A stretch of DNA of 64,000 nucleotides from Clytia hemisphaerica (GCA_902728285.1 CACVBU010000292.1:745949-809948), one strand, 5' to 3'; positions 19,165 to 33,300 are shown, counted from the first letter of the stretch. The notes: generated by a model not told the origin, from the letters alone. Numbers and translations are program-made.

Positions 19165-22100
19165 TCAAGCGTTCGATTCCAGGGTATCGGTTTCATCTTC
19201 ATTCAACAAAGGTTGTGATTTAGTTTTCCTTACTGGGTTCGGTGAATAATTATTCTTCTTACGATCGCGCCTGATCATTAAGAAGACAATAGTCAATACA
19301 ATTACAAAGCAACTAGCTATGATGCCAACTCCAATACTTATAAGTTCGACAAGTTGGAAAGTGTACCCGTCTTTGCAGACACTATCCATTGGACCTGTAT
19401 TCGGAGCAGGTGTTAATGGAACTACTTCAATATATTCTGTAGAGTTTTTGCCACCGTCTGATGGCGAAGTTTCATTTTTAGTGGAATTATTTTTCACACT
19501 TTCATCCACTCCTATCGGTGGCTTCTCTGTAGGACATCCTTTAGGCTCACAAGTCTGATATTGGCAGAGCTCCATTCGCGGACAGTTCGTGCCACACCCA
19601 ACAATGGATTTTGGACAACGATGTTGTACTTTCTGCATGCAACTACAATTCGACCATTCACCAAATGCCACACCCTCTTCCGGGCAATCTCGTTTTTCGG
19701 TATCTTTACCGTTACACTGTCCGGGCTTACTACATGTTCGGGCACGTGTTTCATATTTGACCGATTTGTCAGGGCAATTGCTCCATTTTGACCACTGGGT
19801 CCATATGATGTTGATGATTTCTAAAGAGATTAAATCACGTGGTAATTAGTTTGAATTCTCAAGTAGAATTTAACGGCTTGCTGATAGATGCTTGAGGCAT
19901 GAATATTTAAACAAAGGTTTTTTCAAAGTGCTGCCTGTTTGTAGGTTTTCCAGAAACATTGAGTTGGTTTCAAAAAATGTTCAGCAGTTATTTGTAAACC
20001 CATGATGCAATTTTTTTATATTAGGACCCAATAAACATATCCAAATCATGACAAGATGTTTACCTTTCTTTTTCGGACACGTTGTACATTCGAAATCTCT
20101 TCCAATACATTCACGACCTCCATTTGCTGGTTTTGGTGATTCACATTGCCGGGACCGAATCTTAGTATCGTTTCCACATTTGACATGGTTTCCACATTCG
20201 GACCATTCTTGCCAAGATGACCACGATCCATCAATTGCACCTTCTTTCAGCCATCGGTCAATGTCAGTGACAGCATTTGCTGAAATTGAATAGAAATAAT
20301 GTCGAATGATTTTTACTTACATAACTCAGATACAAAAACTTGAGGAAATTAACTAAAGTTAAGATTGTGTTTAAACTTGGCTATAAAACAAGTAGAAAGT
20401 TCTGTTCATAATATTTATGACGTAATGTTTTGTACGGAAGCACCCATAAAGGTCTGGCGTTTGCCACTAGTTTTATGATTTGAATTTAAAGTAAGTAGCA
20501 AAGACCCAGTCTGTTTTGGTTTTACGTCATGAATATCACGAATAATATGTCGTCATAGAGTGATTGCTTAGTGAGTGTAGATTTCTATTGTACACAAAAG
20601 ACCAAACATATGTAACAGTGCAGTGCAAAATCCGTTTAGGACCTGAAAGATTCTCGAGCATAAGTTTACCAACCTGTGCAGTTGATGACTTCGGTAGAAG
20701 CAACGTCACAAAGTTTAAGATCACACGAATGACATTGCCGGTGACGAACTAAACAATATTTTTCTTGACCTCCTTCTTGTTCTTGAGCTTTCCATGAAGA
20801 CCACGCGCTGAAGATGTCTGAAATGATGAAAATTATTGTCTTTTAGTTTCATAACAAAGTTTTTTTTTCATCTTGTCGTTGAGTCATTTCTGACTTCAGA
20901 CAGGCTTCAGTCAAAAATGAATCTTTTCAGTTTATGCTAGTTTAGTATTAGTCTAATAAATGCGATCTCTGAATTTTAACATTATGCTCTTCTCTCGAGC
21001 TGCTCACCATGTTTCCGACTAGGTTCAAAGAGTAATAAACAAATACGAAATATAGATACTCTAGAGGAAGAGTTCGATATAATAGTATTTGTGTGCTATT
21101 TTCTATCGAGAAAGTTCCTTTTCACTTGTTTCAGACGATTCACCCCTTTGGTTGCCCTACAAATTCCACAAATTCGTTTCTTACCCAGTCTGTTTGGACA
21201 TTTGTTGAGATCTTGCAATAAAGTTTCATTCCCGCTACTTCTGACAGAAAGACATTGCGATGTTTGCATGTTCCATCCGCATCTGGGGTTGTGTGCACTG
21301 ATACAGTCACTGTAGAAAGAGAAACATTTCAGATGAGATGGAGTTTTTATAAGATACTATAATAATTAGTCATTTGATGTAATAAAAATGACGCGTTCTT
21401 TAGAAAAAGTAAAAAGATTGTTTTATTACTGGTTAACGACCAACCAAATCAAATAAGAGTTTGTAAAAACTCCATCTCGTCCCAAACATTTAAGATGAGT
21501 AAATAAAGTTAACTTTAACCAAGGCCTGAATCATTCACATTCACATAGCATCAGGGAACCAAACTCCTGAACCACTCTCAACAATAATTGTTTTATTTAG
21601 ATCAATTTTGACGTAGGAGAATCTAACACTTAAAAGAAGAAATCTCTATGCTGATTTTGCAAGTTTTTTTTGCCTGATGCAATATTAAATATAGTTAATC
21701 AACATATCAACAGAAACACTCTCATTATCAGTCAGTTACATTGGTCAAGAAGTGACTGTGATTTTTTCCTTGCTCGAACATATTCATTACTGCTGGCCAT
21801 CAAACATTTATCCCCAGGGACTGTCTAACGGATCCCTTTTCCAACTTACCTTTTACCATTGTATCTTGCACAGCTATCAACATTATACGTCATCAGTCGG
21901 CTACCATCTGACGTCGTGATGTATAGCATACGCTGCAAGAAAAGAAGAAGAAGCATGTCATATTCACGAAGTAGAAACACTTTGTTCAAAATATTGACTC
22001 TGCTTGAAGGGATTCAGTGGACTCGTTGATTCAAACGTCTATTATCCAAATCTTTCTATAATTCGAACTCTTTTTGAATCCCAGTTAATGAGTTATATTT

Positions 22101-25100
22101 CGAATCTCTCTGTAATTCGAACAAATTAGATTTCCCATTCGAGTTCGAATAAGCGAAAGTCAACTATACTTTATCAGTAAACTATATCTGTATAGATAGA
22201 TGCTGGCTTACTAGTAAACAAGATAATAGATAGACAAAAAAGTGAGTAAAGCCAGGAATGGACTTGTTCTTGATTATCTTGTTGAAATTCTACTGAAGAC
22301 TATATCTGGAGTAAGGATTTAAAGTATTAAGTATTTAAAAAGATTTTCCGTCCAACCTCGAAATGGAGATGTTAGAAATCACTTTTTTACCGAGCAGTGT
22401 GGGCTACCGAGTGGTGGTCTGTATCTTAATATTCAACAGCACTTGGAATGCAGTGAAAGTTATTCACTTACCTCTTTATGGTTCATTTGGAAAATCTTTG
22501 GATTCTCCATTCCAGTTGCAATTTCTTCAATGATACATGATTCTTTTGTGTTCCCCAAGTTGGCGTGTAATGTGAAAATGTTTCCTTGGTCTGTGAAACA
22601 GAAAATGAAAGCATCCTGTTTAAAGTTGCCCTTGCTAATTACACACACGAAATGATTGCGAGATGTATAGTACATAATATTTCTAATAACTTGGCAAGGA
22701 AGGAAGATTTGTTTATGAGCGAAGACATTTCCAGACAATTTTAAAAATATCTACTTACCATCAATGATATTGAGAAGGGTTTCTTGTGCTTTGTTTTCTC
22801 CTGAAAATTGGTCGATGGCGATCTTGGAAAATCTGAAACAAACGAAAAAAAAGTTTACACAATCCAATTGGTTGATGACTGTAGATCTGAAATGAAATCT
22901 ATGCTGGAACTAGTGAGAATTTAGGAGAAGAGGATGAAAGATGTGAAAAAGATGAGGCTACTATAACACCCCTTTTTTGGTTTCTCAGTTATTTCCCGTT
23001 TCTGAGAGTGACTCAAATACTTCTTTCATTCATAAATACCTGGTCACTGGTTTCATGTATTGAAAGATGTCTGGTTGAGTTGAGATTGTCTTAGCCATGA
23101 TTCGATGTGATGAGACGAACATTGAAGATTCCAGGTTTAGACTGTTGGTCGGTTCTTTGCCAGGCGAAGTTGGATTGATCGAAGATGACAATTTCGTTCT
23201 GTTTACTTTGCACTGAAACGAGATGTTATTTAGTTATTTTATGTACGAAAATTCCACCTTTCCGACCGTACTCGCGCGGTCAGGCGCATGCCTCTTAATT
23301 ATTTAATTATCCCTCTAAACTCGATCCAATCCTTTTTTGACACCTTTTTCTATTGTCTATAGGTGCAAAAAAAGGACTGGGACGGTTTTAGGGTGGTAAA
23401 ACGGACAAAAAGATGCCCACGGCAGCAATTGGCGGCTACGTTCGAAAAGGCGTATTGTCTTATACAAACCTACCAAGAAGGATTTACAAAGCTGTCCTAT
23501 TTTTAAATGGACAGCGGGAATGATTTCATTCTTCTTACCCCATTGAAGATTTTTGGATTTTGAATTTCATTCCATTCCTTGTTATTCTCATTCTTTGCCA
23601 GGAAGTTACCAGAGAAAGCTTCTTCCAAGTCTTCAAATTTGAAGGTGCAGATAGTGGATGCTAAACTTTCATGTTTTGTCATGGTGTAGATAGCATAGAA
23701 GATCTTCTTGGTTGCGTCATAGTCGACATCAACTAAAACAAGAGATGATATTCATAACCTAGTGCTTGTTTTATTTATGTCTGTAGTATAGGGCTGAGAA
23801 AAATGGTTAAATTGATGGTATTAGGTTTTGAAGTAAGACTTTTTTGATCTTAAGAAGGTTTGGCTTAACTTTCTTTAAATTATATACGAACTGCATGTGG
23901 ATCGCTTATTTTAAATTTCAAAAATATTTCCTTCTCTAAACATAAGATTCTTCCTGGTATCTTTGAGTTTAGTAACTGTCCACCTAAAGATCCTAGTTCT
24001 GTTTCCTTCGAGTTTTGTTTTTTAATACACCTTTTTCGCCATGAAAAAGACCGCTTACCTAGATGTCTGAACACCATTTTGTTATCTGCACGATTGTAAA
24101 AGCAATTCAAACGAGCTTTCCTGAACGTTGTCCATAATCTGTTGGAAATGAAGCTAGGTCCGCCATTATCAGTTTGGCAAAACCGCCCAACGGTGGGCGT
24201 TTGTTGGTTCCCATTTTCCTCAGCTTCTTCAATAAAGAATTTATAAACGCTATTCCCGATGTAGAAACTTTTGATGAACTCGGCACTTGGTTTGACGTCA
24301 TCGGCACCAGTCTTTAGTTTCGCTCTGTATACTGGTAATTTTTCTGGCATAAAACTACCATGGACCTCTGAATCTCGTCCTTTCTGATCTTTATACGTCG
24401 CTACAATCATTTCTCCGAGAGAAGTGATTTGACCGATGACTCGATGCTCAGGATTCGGTGAAGCACAAAGTCGGTTTCCTTCTCTTGTCACGTTTAAACT
24501 GTCTTGTGAGAATACTCTATACACCGGCCTCGTAGAGCCAGTACCACAAGCAACGATTTTGTCTTTGTACAAATTGATTAATGTCACGTGATTATTGCAA
24601 TATTCTTTGGGTACCAACCCTTCACTTAAACATCGTTCGTTGTCGACTTTCCATGATATATGAGATATATTATTGAGATTTGTTCCGTCCAGCACGGTGA
24701 TGGAGTTTCTAAAAGTTGGTAGAAAAAATGTTGGTCAAGGATATCAACTTTTAGTATGAATTGGAATGGAAATCATTGATGGCTATGTTTTTAGCGAGCA
24801 CTCCATTTTGAGTTGCGATTGTTGGGATTTATATTCGTGAGACGAGAGAAGCTCCACTATGATTTGTTTGGGGAAGGCCTATCTCACGAATCTATCAGTT
24901 GCCATCAACAGGTATCTCTTCTTCACGAAAGAAAGAAAAAATCAACAACAGCAACAACAACAACAACATACCTCCCTCCGGTGTATAGTTTATTTGTTTT
25001 TTCGTTGGTCACGATCGATTGGAATGCTGAACTCTTTGAAATTTCTTTCGTGTTGAAATCTAGAAAAAAAATGATGGATGGATGTAAAATAACGTTGACC

Positions 25101-25733
25101 TTTTATTCTTATTATGTAATGTAGGGGCACTTTAGGTTTTTGTTGAAGCATGAAAATAACATCTGACAAAACAATTAATTGTGACAGTCTAAAATTACTT
25201 TTCGTGTGGGTTAGTGTAAAAACATAATACGTTTCAAATGAAAGACCTGAGAATGCAATCAACAAGGTTCATGTCTGACCTTTGGATTTAAATTGGATTA
25301 AATCTTCGGCCAACTCTGAACTGACCCTGACTACACGTTTTTTATAATAACAAACTAAATAAGAATATAAGGCTTCGATGGCCAAAATCTTAAGAACAAG
25401 TTAAGAACATTTTTAGGCTTTGTGGACTCCAAAACACCCAATTCCTTAGAAAAATGGACAAAAATGCTCAGAAAATGGAGAAAATAAGAACATGTTAAGA
25501 ACATTTTTAGGCTTAAAACTCAGAAAAGTTAAGAACATCGTCTCTAGTTTTAGCTAGACCTTTTGAGGAAAAAACGAAAAGCCCTTAATGCTAGTATAAC
25601 AAAAACTGAGAAAGACCTTACCTCTTTTTAAATCCTCCTTGGTAAATTTTCGATGTTTGGCAGGAATACAGACATCACCAAATACCAATAAACATTGAAC
25701 ACATGTCAACAATAAAAATACAAAAACCTCCAT
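19165..25733 (-). CDS. Transmembrane semaphorin (Sema, PSI, TSP1 repeats), 12 exons, 877 aa
   Basis: Exons (high to low): 25733-25622, 25059-24972, 24708-24059, 23732-23539, 23212-23040, 22832-22759, 22590-22472, 21932-21850, 21309-21185, 20817-20674, 20279-20064, 19820-19165. All phases agree. Signal peptide 1-20; Sema propeller about 50-480, with the hallmark CQTDNGG and WTTFRKARLNC in exon 3; PSI about 490-535 (SDCISAHNPRCGWNM); thrombospondin type 1 repeats about 545-760 (FSAWSSW, SWSSWQEWSEC, WTQWSKWSNC, FGEWSNCSC; the first and last are degenerate); one membrane span about 819-842; a 35-residue basic-then-acidic tail. This Sema-PSI-TSP1-TM order is that of class 5 semaphorins, with fewer TSP1 repeats than in vertebrates. 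Expected role: cell-surface guidance ligand for plexins. Confidence 0.95.
21334..21479. mobile_element. 146-bp MITE in semaphorin intron 8 (intact copy)
   Basis: Ends GAGATGGAGTTTTTATAAG and TTTGTAAAAACTCCATCTC are inverted complements. It contains AATGACGCGTTCTTTAG and GGTTAACGACCAACCAAATC. The same element, split in two by an insertion, is at 44314-44366 and 47519-47604. Confidence 0.85.
22005..22170. mobile_element. TTCGAATT-type MITE in semaphorin intron 7
   Basis: Repeated words CTTTCTATAATTCGAACTC, CGAATCTCTCTGTAATTCGA and GAGTTCGAATAAG lead to AAAGTCAACTATA at the right end. Related copies lie at 51815-51955, 52235-52415, 58818-58898 and 62925-63075, the last being the clearest. Confidence 0.6.
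23258..23465. mobile_element. ~205-bp MITE in semaphorin intron 4 (copy 1)
   Basis: The end GTTCGAAAAGGCGTATT with GCAATTGGCGGCTACG on the right matches the diverged left end AAAATTCCACCTTTCCGACCG. The middle carries GGGACGGTTTTAGGGTGGTA. The second copy, in the opposite orientation, is at 35425-35622. Confidence 0.75.
24938..24966 (-). repeat. GTT-type trinucleotide repeat at a 5' splice site
   Basis: On the transcript strand, intron 2 of the semaphorin gene begins GTATGTTGTTGTTGTTGTTG and continues CTGTTGTTG. The microsatellite starts right behind the donor GT. Confidence 0.8.
25316..25560. mobile_element. Element B of the CACG/word family (word AAGAACA), semaphorin intron 1
   Basis: The left end TACACGTTTTTTATAA is followed by paired words TAAGAACAAGTTAAGAACAT (25391-) and TAAGAACATGTTAAGAACAT (25487-), each leading to TTTTAGGCTT. 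A last word AAGAACATC lies near 25535. A right inverted end is not clear, so this copy is damaged. Confidence 0.65.
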
Positions 25734-28700
25734 CTTGAATAAAAAATTATAAACTCTATATTGCGTTGTTTTTAAACTCTTAATTTCATGTTAATTTCTC
25801 TTGGTATCCTTCTAAATGAAAACAAAAGCAAACATTATTTTTAATCATAGTATAGTAGAAATATGACTAATCGGTAAAGTTATAAACAAAACATGAGGAA
25901 AAGATTTAGGAAAATACACTCATTTGGAAAAGCAAATACAGCTCAAAATATAATTTAGTATGAAAAATAATCTTTCAAAATATCCGAACGGACTTTCCTT
26001 CAATATTTCTTGTGAATGAATGACAAGAAAATTGAACCACGTAGGTTTGAAATCATGATATGTTGTCTCGGTACTATATCCGTCAACTCAACTTCCACTT
26101 CAAGAAATCCTTAATGACGATGAGATAAACCTAGCAAGTCGTTAAAACCAGGAACTGTGTTCTACAACACATGACAGTACTCCTTATTTCCGATACACTC
26201 AAACAATTCTCTTCTCTTAATCACTGCATCTTGTCCTTATTAATAAGCTCTGATGTTTAGGTTTTTTGTGCTCAATAACACAGCACGTCGATTCCATATT
26301 CACTATACACAGTCTATGCAACCTTCACCAAAATTAATTAATTTCTGTCGACGGAGAACAGAAATTTAATTTAAATCTCACATCCTGTTACGAAATTCAT
26401 GTTTTATCAATCTGTACCAAAGTCTGAATTGTTGTACCAGCTAATAGAAATCTCAAACTCTCTGCAGGATATACTTGTAAAATATACTTTTTGCTTACAT
26501 TATCCTTTAACTTCTTGTCTGTTTCAACTAAGATTATCAGTACTGATACAGATAATGAGTTTCAAGAGTATTATTTTGTATAATCCATTCTTCAAATAAT
26601 TCCTTTATTTTGTTTTAAGTTTCTTTTAATTTTTCACGTCTGGAATGATAGACCAAACATTTAAAAAAGCACTTCGCCCTTAGGAAACAACCTTACAAAG
26701 CAGAGAAAAAATATTATTTTTAAAAAGAAATAATTTCACACCAAGGCTCATATAGCAACCAGATCTATTTATATTGAAATCTCGAATAAAAATGTGAAAT
26801 TATATTTCTATGTTCTTTGTTTGGGTGTTGAAAGAAGCAAGGTGTTTAGTTTCAATGCAAGGAAAGACAAAAGACACTTTGTTGAAAATGATTCATAATT
26901 TAATCTTATTCCTTAGACACGTCTGGCGACAACTTTTTTGGGGAAGAAGGAAAGCAAATAGAACTTTTCGAAGACGATACAATCATCAAACACTGAACCT
27001 CAGGTACCTTCTTTCTTCTTTACAATCCTTTTTAATGGTCAAAAGCCTACACGAATTGTCCTCTTACTATGTTGAATTAACCCTTTCTTGACGAACGAAT
27101 GAGCAACTGGTCGACCCATAGTTTTGTGAGAAATTTTAACCATCTTTACGCCAAAATACAATAACGATCAAAAGCCTACACGTATTGCCTTACCGTGTTA
27201 ATTTAAAATGATTTATCTCGTCAGAGACACGATGCCTGTGTAAAAAAGCGATTAGCAAAACGCACGAGCCTTCCTCGTCCCCCACACTTCATTACTTGTA
27301 TCAAGTAACCAACCCTTTTGAAAGGTAATAATCTTTTTTGGAACTTGATACGTTAATGAATCAAATGAAGTCATCTCAATTTTTTAATATTAAAACTGAA
27401 ATGCTCCAATTTTGCCCTATATAAATAACACAGTTGTAAAATTAACCTCTCTTTAAAGGGATTGTCTTCACTTCTTGGTCAAGGCGCTCAGTTTACAACT
27501 ATAAATGTTTGAAGGATGACAAATCTGTTGTTTTGCACGCTTCTGACTACTTAACTAGTCCCTTTAATTTAACGACAAAACCGTCGTTAAAACGGTTAAA
27601 ACTAAAACTAAAACTTCTCAATGGCCCAATCTTATTATATACGGCCAGACAGCCAATCATAGGAAGGGTAAAAGTCAAAAGGAGCAGCTAAAACATATCT
27701 CGGTTTTCCTAATCAGGAGCTTCAAAAATTCCTTTTAAAGAAGCGAAAGAAATAAAACCGATCTCAAGCTCTAACCAAAGAAAGAAATCATTTTGATGAA
27801 ATTTTCCTCTATTTTTACATTCTTTCCATTTTTTCCATATCATGTCTTTCTCCTTCAAAGAAGGCCTCATTTTTGAAAGGAGACTTTAATATGATTAAAT
27901 TCGTCTTTCTCTATACGAATTTAGGTCAATGTTTTATAGTTTAGCATGTGATCATCTCTTTAATGAATGTCGTATTACTTTCATAATTTCATTGACTAAA
28001 GAAAGAATAAAACATAAAAGGTCATCTTTTATCATAAATAATACGACTTAAAATAATTTTCCCAGTTTTCTGTCATAGTTTGACTTGACTGCTCTGTTTG
28101 GTGGTTTTTGTTACATAATAACACTCAATGCCACCTCCAAACAAAATTTTTCATTGCAAAAAATTTGCACAGTACATGAACTACTATACGATCCTACACA
28201 GCAGCAACAAACTGGAAATGAGTTTGACATTCAAAATAGTCAAACGATGCAACAAAAATAAATCAATTTGATATGCCACAAAAATGAAAAATAATTACTT
28301 TCAAAATCTCTTCAATTTGCAATTACTGCGACGAAAATAGACCTTTTTCAGACATACAGTATTATCCCTTTACTTTACCTGCCTGATAAACATGTCCATC
28401 CAATAAAGTTTCAGACACCCTTCAAGAAAGGAGTTCCAAGAGTATTGATAATTTACACAGTATTCTTTCTAGAATCGGGAGCTGTAATACGCCATTAAGT
28501 GCAAATAGTGTCTTTGCATCTAAAAAGAAGATTCTTCCCTAGAAATATGACGGACATTTTCTTTTTCACAATAATGCTTCAAATCCGTTCTCTGTAAGGA
28601 TAAAAAATTATACCGATCAGGAAAATCTAAATCGTCAATGACGTCAACACGCAAATCCTTTAAAAAAATAAATTTAATCATTGTTCAAAGTTTAAAATTT

Positions 28701-28888
28701 TCCTTCCGTTATCATTCAACTTCTAATTTAAACGAGGAAGCCTCAAACCTGATCAATTTTCAGAAACCACACAACTTTGACTTGGAAAATCAACACAAAT
28801 AGTTTGCAGCGGTGTGTGTGCCAAAAAAGGTGAAATTTATATCAGAAGATGCTCTTTCAAAATTATGTTCGCCTTTGTATTGGGACCG
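25734..28888. other. Upstream flank of the semaphorin gene; no gene seen
   Basis: AT-rich sequence with only short random open frames (at most 93 codons), none in a pattern of conserved protein sequence with splice sites. The semaphorin promoter and any untranslated exon should lie here, but I cannot place them. Confidence 0.4.
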
Positions 28889-28892
28889 AGTG

Positions 28893-29073
28893 CACGTTTT
28901 TTTGATGGTCAAAATATTATGAACAAGTTAAGAACTTTACGGACTCTAAAATACCCGATTTCTTAGGAAAATGGACAATAAACATGCTCACAAAATATTG
29001 AAAGTAAGAACATTATAAGAACATTAGGCTTGAAAATCAAAAAGTTTTAGATTCTCTTATAAGAAAACGTGTA
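28893..29073. mobile_element. Element C of the CACG/word family (word AAGAACA)
   Basis: The left end GCACGTTTTTTTGATGGTC and right end CTTATAAGAAAACGTGTA (29056-29073) are partly inverted. Inside, TAAGAACATTATAAGAACAT leads to TAGGCTT, the same paired-word layout as in element B. Confidence 0.65.
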
Positions 29074-29994
29074 TCATCCATCGATATTCCTAATTAATAA
29101 TCCACTAAAATGCATTTACCTTTACAAAGCATTGAGGAAAATGGGAGAACAATCAACCAATCTTGATATCAAAAGAATCAACAGCTTTAAGTAACTGCAG
29201 AATAGAGAAGTATTCAAGATAAAACAGCTTTGAAGTTAAATTTATATTTTAAGAGCAATCGCTCAAGATCAAGCATATCAACGTTTTGATTACAGATAAG
29301 CCGTATTATCGACTGGATAATGAATATTTATGAACAATACGTCGTAATCCAATTGCTTACTTCAAAATTGGACAAATCGTCCGTTAAGTTTTCATTTCTA
29401 CCTTTGTATTGTGTAGTATACACTTAAAAAAGCTCTTCAATCGATATTTTACTCAAGGTTTGACCTCCTTATGACTAGATATTCTCCAAAAGTGGAACTT
29501 TGAATCTTTAAGTCTTCTCAGAAGCTGCATAAGTAACAAACCATATCAAAACGTCGCTAAACATCAACGGAAAGTTCCCTTCCCAACAAAAACAAGCGCC
29601 AACTCTATCAAGGATAGAAAAGCTTATTACAGAACGAAAATAGACATCTAAAATGCGAGAAAGGGTTGCAGCTTAAAACAACCCCTCGATGGATATATCA
29701 AAAAATAAGTTTTCCTTAAATTGTCGAAAAGAGGTGGGACACTGTTTGAAATATGAGATGTTTTAAGAAATGGATGTCTTTATTAATTACTTTGACTGTG
29801 CTTGACACCACTGCGAAATTGTTAGTTTAAAATATCCCAACTTTTTGCACCATTTAGCGCTCGTTTTCTTTCTGCCCCTCCTGTTTGTTTACAAATAATG
29901 TTAATTAACATCCATGTATAAAGATGTACAAAATCTATTGCAAAAAATACCAGAAATATTTCTCCCTGTAAGGAAAACTGCTAAACTTTTTTAT

Positions 29995-30155
29995 GATAGG
30001 AACAAACTATATAAGAACATAAGACTTCGATGATCAAACTATATAAAACAATTTAAGAACATTTTAAGGCTTCGCAGCCTCAAACACCCACAAAAATTAA
30101 GAACATTTTAAGAACAAATTTAAGCTTGATACTCAAAAAGCAAAGAACATCCGAT
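29995..30155. mobile_element. Element D of the CACG/word family (word AAGAACA), ends lost
   Basis: TATAAGAACATAAGACTTCG and TTAAGAACATTTTAAGGCTT, then TTAAGAACATTTTAAGAACA and AAGAACATC. The text follows element B in order (CTTCGATG, CAAACACCCA), but no clean terminal inverted repeat is left. Confidence 0.6.
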
Positions 30156-30231
30156 GGCTTCAAAAAATTCTTGGATGTTAAAAATCAGGTGTACTTTTAA
30201 ACCGATCATTTCAAATCACGTACACATCTTT

Positions 30232-30345
30232 CTCTATAAGGAGCACGTTTATAAGGAACTTGAGGCTGAGAATGGTCAGAGAATTAAGGAATTCCTAAGG
30301 AACTGCTCAGGCTGAGAATAAGAAAACAAGGTAAGGAACACTAAG
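30232..30345. mobile_element. Element E of the CACG/word family (word AAGGAAC)
   Basis: TATAAGGAGCACGTTTATAA and then GGAACTTGAGGCTGAGAATG. Further on come CCTAAGGAACTGCTCAGGCT and GTAAGGAACAC. The repeated word is AAGGAAC throughout, not AAGAACA. A short similar scrap (AATAAGGAACTCG, TTGAGGCT) follows at about 30495-30525. Confidence 0.6.
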
Positions 30346-30349
30346 AGTT

Positions 30350-33300
30350 AAATTTGCACACATTTACAAAATCCTAAACGAAAAGATGACAAAATATTGA
30401 CGAAACAACTTTCAATAAACATATTTTCCTGTGTTCCATTGGTATACTTACACATCAATTACATACTGAGCAAATCCAATCTTAACAGCTAAGTAAATAA
30501 GGAACTCGATAATGAACATTGAGGCTAAAATTCTCTGGCAAAATAATGAACTTCATGGTCGGCCAAGTTTAGGTTCTTTATAAAAATCATGTATAAGTTT
30601 ATCTTTTAAAAAAGGAGGAAAATTCCTCCTTGGGACAAGTAGCCGTCCTCTGAATAAAGTTTGAAAGCCAATTTCAGCCAATTTACCATTCGGAGTCAGG
30701 AGTCTCCTTAATGTAGACGCCAGCTTGCCCAACAAACCTTCAAAAAATAAGCCATTGTCAGCAAATTAGATTTGTCTTTCGAAAGTACGGCTTTAAATAG
30801 CCTTAGTTTAAAGCTTCCTTCTACTCATATAACAAATCGAAAGTCATTTCACTGACATGAACAGTAACACAAAAATAAAACATTAAGAGAGGCAGAGAGA
30901 AGTTTTGTAGAAAATGAAAATAAAACTCTAGTGAACGTTATATTTTGAAACTAGACACAAACATTGAAACGCTACGGCTAATATTGACTTCACAGAAAGA
31001 ATATAGTCTAAGATTTTAACAAAGAAATGCTAAACGCAATCTAAATACTTCTCGTATAGGAGAAGTGTTAAGTGAGAAAATAAACATAGATAAAAGATAA
31101 AAGAGGAGGAAAGATTTGAGTAAGAGAGCAAACATTTATAAATGCAACCTCTGACATACCTTTATCTGTATTATCAACAGTCCACCTAAACAAAAGCTAT
31201 AAATTGAGAAGTACCATATTACCGGACTTCTTAATCGCACCAGTAAAAAGCTGTCCCTGGGTAAAAGCTTATCTAATTAAGAACAGACCTTGAAGGGCTG
31301 TTTCTTCATAGACCTTGAAGGACTGTTTCTTAAAAAACAAAATCATTATTTAATTTTACTTTTTGTGTTATCATTTTTTATAAAGATGTTTAGCAGCTAT
31401 TGAAAATAACAATAAAATCTATTGTTCAGAAGCATTGCCATTGAACATTTATCAGAAGTGAAAAACACAAAAAGTAAAACTAAACTGAAGATTTTAGAAA
31501 GAAAGTTTGTTGCCAAGACAAGGTTTCAAAGCATAATTCTGTTCAATTTCGAACTATCTATAAAATATGTTTTAAAAGTTTTAAAGTTTTAGAACAAACA
31601 ACAAGATTTAAAGACTGAGTAAGCGTCACATATTAGAAAAAGACAGAAAAAGAATTATCATCTCAAATATCAGTATGCGCGTGCTATATGTCAAACTTTA
31701 AAGGTATGATATGATATAAACACAGAGAACAGTGATAAGAGCATGCATGAGAAAGCAAGAAATTTTGTGGTCATAATCTGTTTGAGATACAGTAACTTTC
31801 AGGTAGTTTATTTGAACCGTTAAAGAAAGACGTAATTTGTCTGGTATGTCGCCACTTATAATAGTTGTAATATTTTTTTGGTAGAAGGAAAATGGTTTTC
31901 TCAACACTAGGAGAAAAAAGGAAAAAGGCAAGACCACACCCCAATAAGTAGCAAAGAACTAGCAAATATACCGATATCAGTGCCTCATTTTTTCCTGTAT
32001 ACCTAATTTCCAACTGACCAATTTGGCGAATCATGTTCAATTGAAGCTTAATTCAATATTTCTCAATACTGTAGTACCACAATCTATGACCAAACCAGCC
32101 ATTCATCAGCAAGAGAAGATACATAAATAAGATTTAGAGATGAGAAAAATTGAAATCTTTTTCTTAAGATTTGTTTAAAAGAAAAATATCAATTATTTGT
32201 AAGCTATGTCTCGTCAATGTCGTAAAACTTTACGATTTTCTCTGATAAAGTTTATAGCATTGAAGATAACAAAAAGCTCTCCCTCGTTACGCGCGTATGC
32301 AATGTCTTGATTAATACTTCTTATTGTTGTTAACAGCAGTGCGGGGGAGTGCATTTACACCGTAAACAATCAATGAAAGTTAATTGCTTCAAAATTACGG
32401 ATATAAATTGGTGCTTTCGCTCTTTCCTTTCTTTCTAAATCACAAAACAATTAAGCCGGAATTATGTTGTAAAAAAACTTATCAATTGTTAGGATGAGTC
32501 TAAACTACTACTCCTAAAAGCTAATTTACTCCAACATGCGATGTTTTTAAAGAATGTTTTTTTGTCAATTTATAATGAGAAGCCTATTTGAAAAGTCACC
32601 CCCACCTGGGGCTACCGTCAAACAGGCGACACAACTTTATCAAACAAATTACAAACAGTCATACAGAGATTGATGCCATGAATCAAACCTTCGAACAGTC
32701 TTTCGAAAAAAACACAAACTCGGTGTCTTTTTTATAAAGAGAGAGGGATAACCAGATTCCACATGGCCACGTTCACTGCTCTCATCAAACTTATATTTCG
32801 ATTTTCTCACTTTGAACCATGAAGAATTCAGACTACGTATAGTAGTATAGACTACGTATAGGCGATGGCAACTATCCGCTGCCTCTAAACTGTTTAATAA
32901 TGTAATAAAGTAATAGACTAACATTAAAGATTAAACTACGACCATACCCTGTATTCAAACCATTCTATAAACGTTTACCCACATCATAGAGGAAAACCAT
33001 TTCAACTTTTGATCGATGACATGCCATAAAAAAGAAACCACCTTGTCAGAACTGTCAACAGTGTCCGCTGACCACAAAATCTGCCTCTTGCATGAAAAGA
33101 AAAACATAGTGGAAACTGGCCGTTTCTTGTAACATGAATACAAAAAAACATATAATTTTCGATACGTCCCTGCATTCTACAAACTTTACCTTTCCAAAAG
33201 AATTTCCAAAACGAGACTATTAAACAACCCTGTGACAGACCCGATGAAGCCCACAACCTACTAGAAAAATGTTTCTGGAAAAAAAATAGTTTTAATCCCA

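Noticed and set aside
24813-25124. 103-codon plus-strand frame with Thr/Gln repeats
   Set aside because: It is antisense to semaphorin exon 2 and made by the CAA microsatellite.
30553-30735. 60-codon minus-strand frame with a protein-like composition
   Set aside because: No start context, splice partners or recognised family; too short to support.
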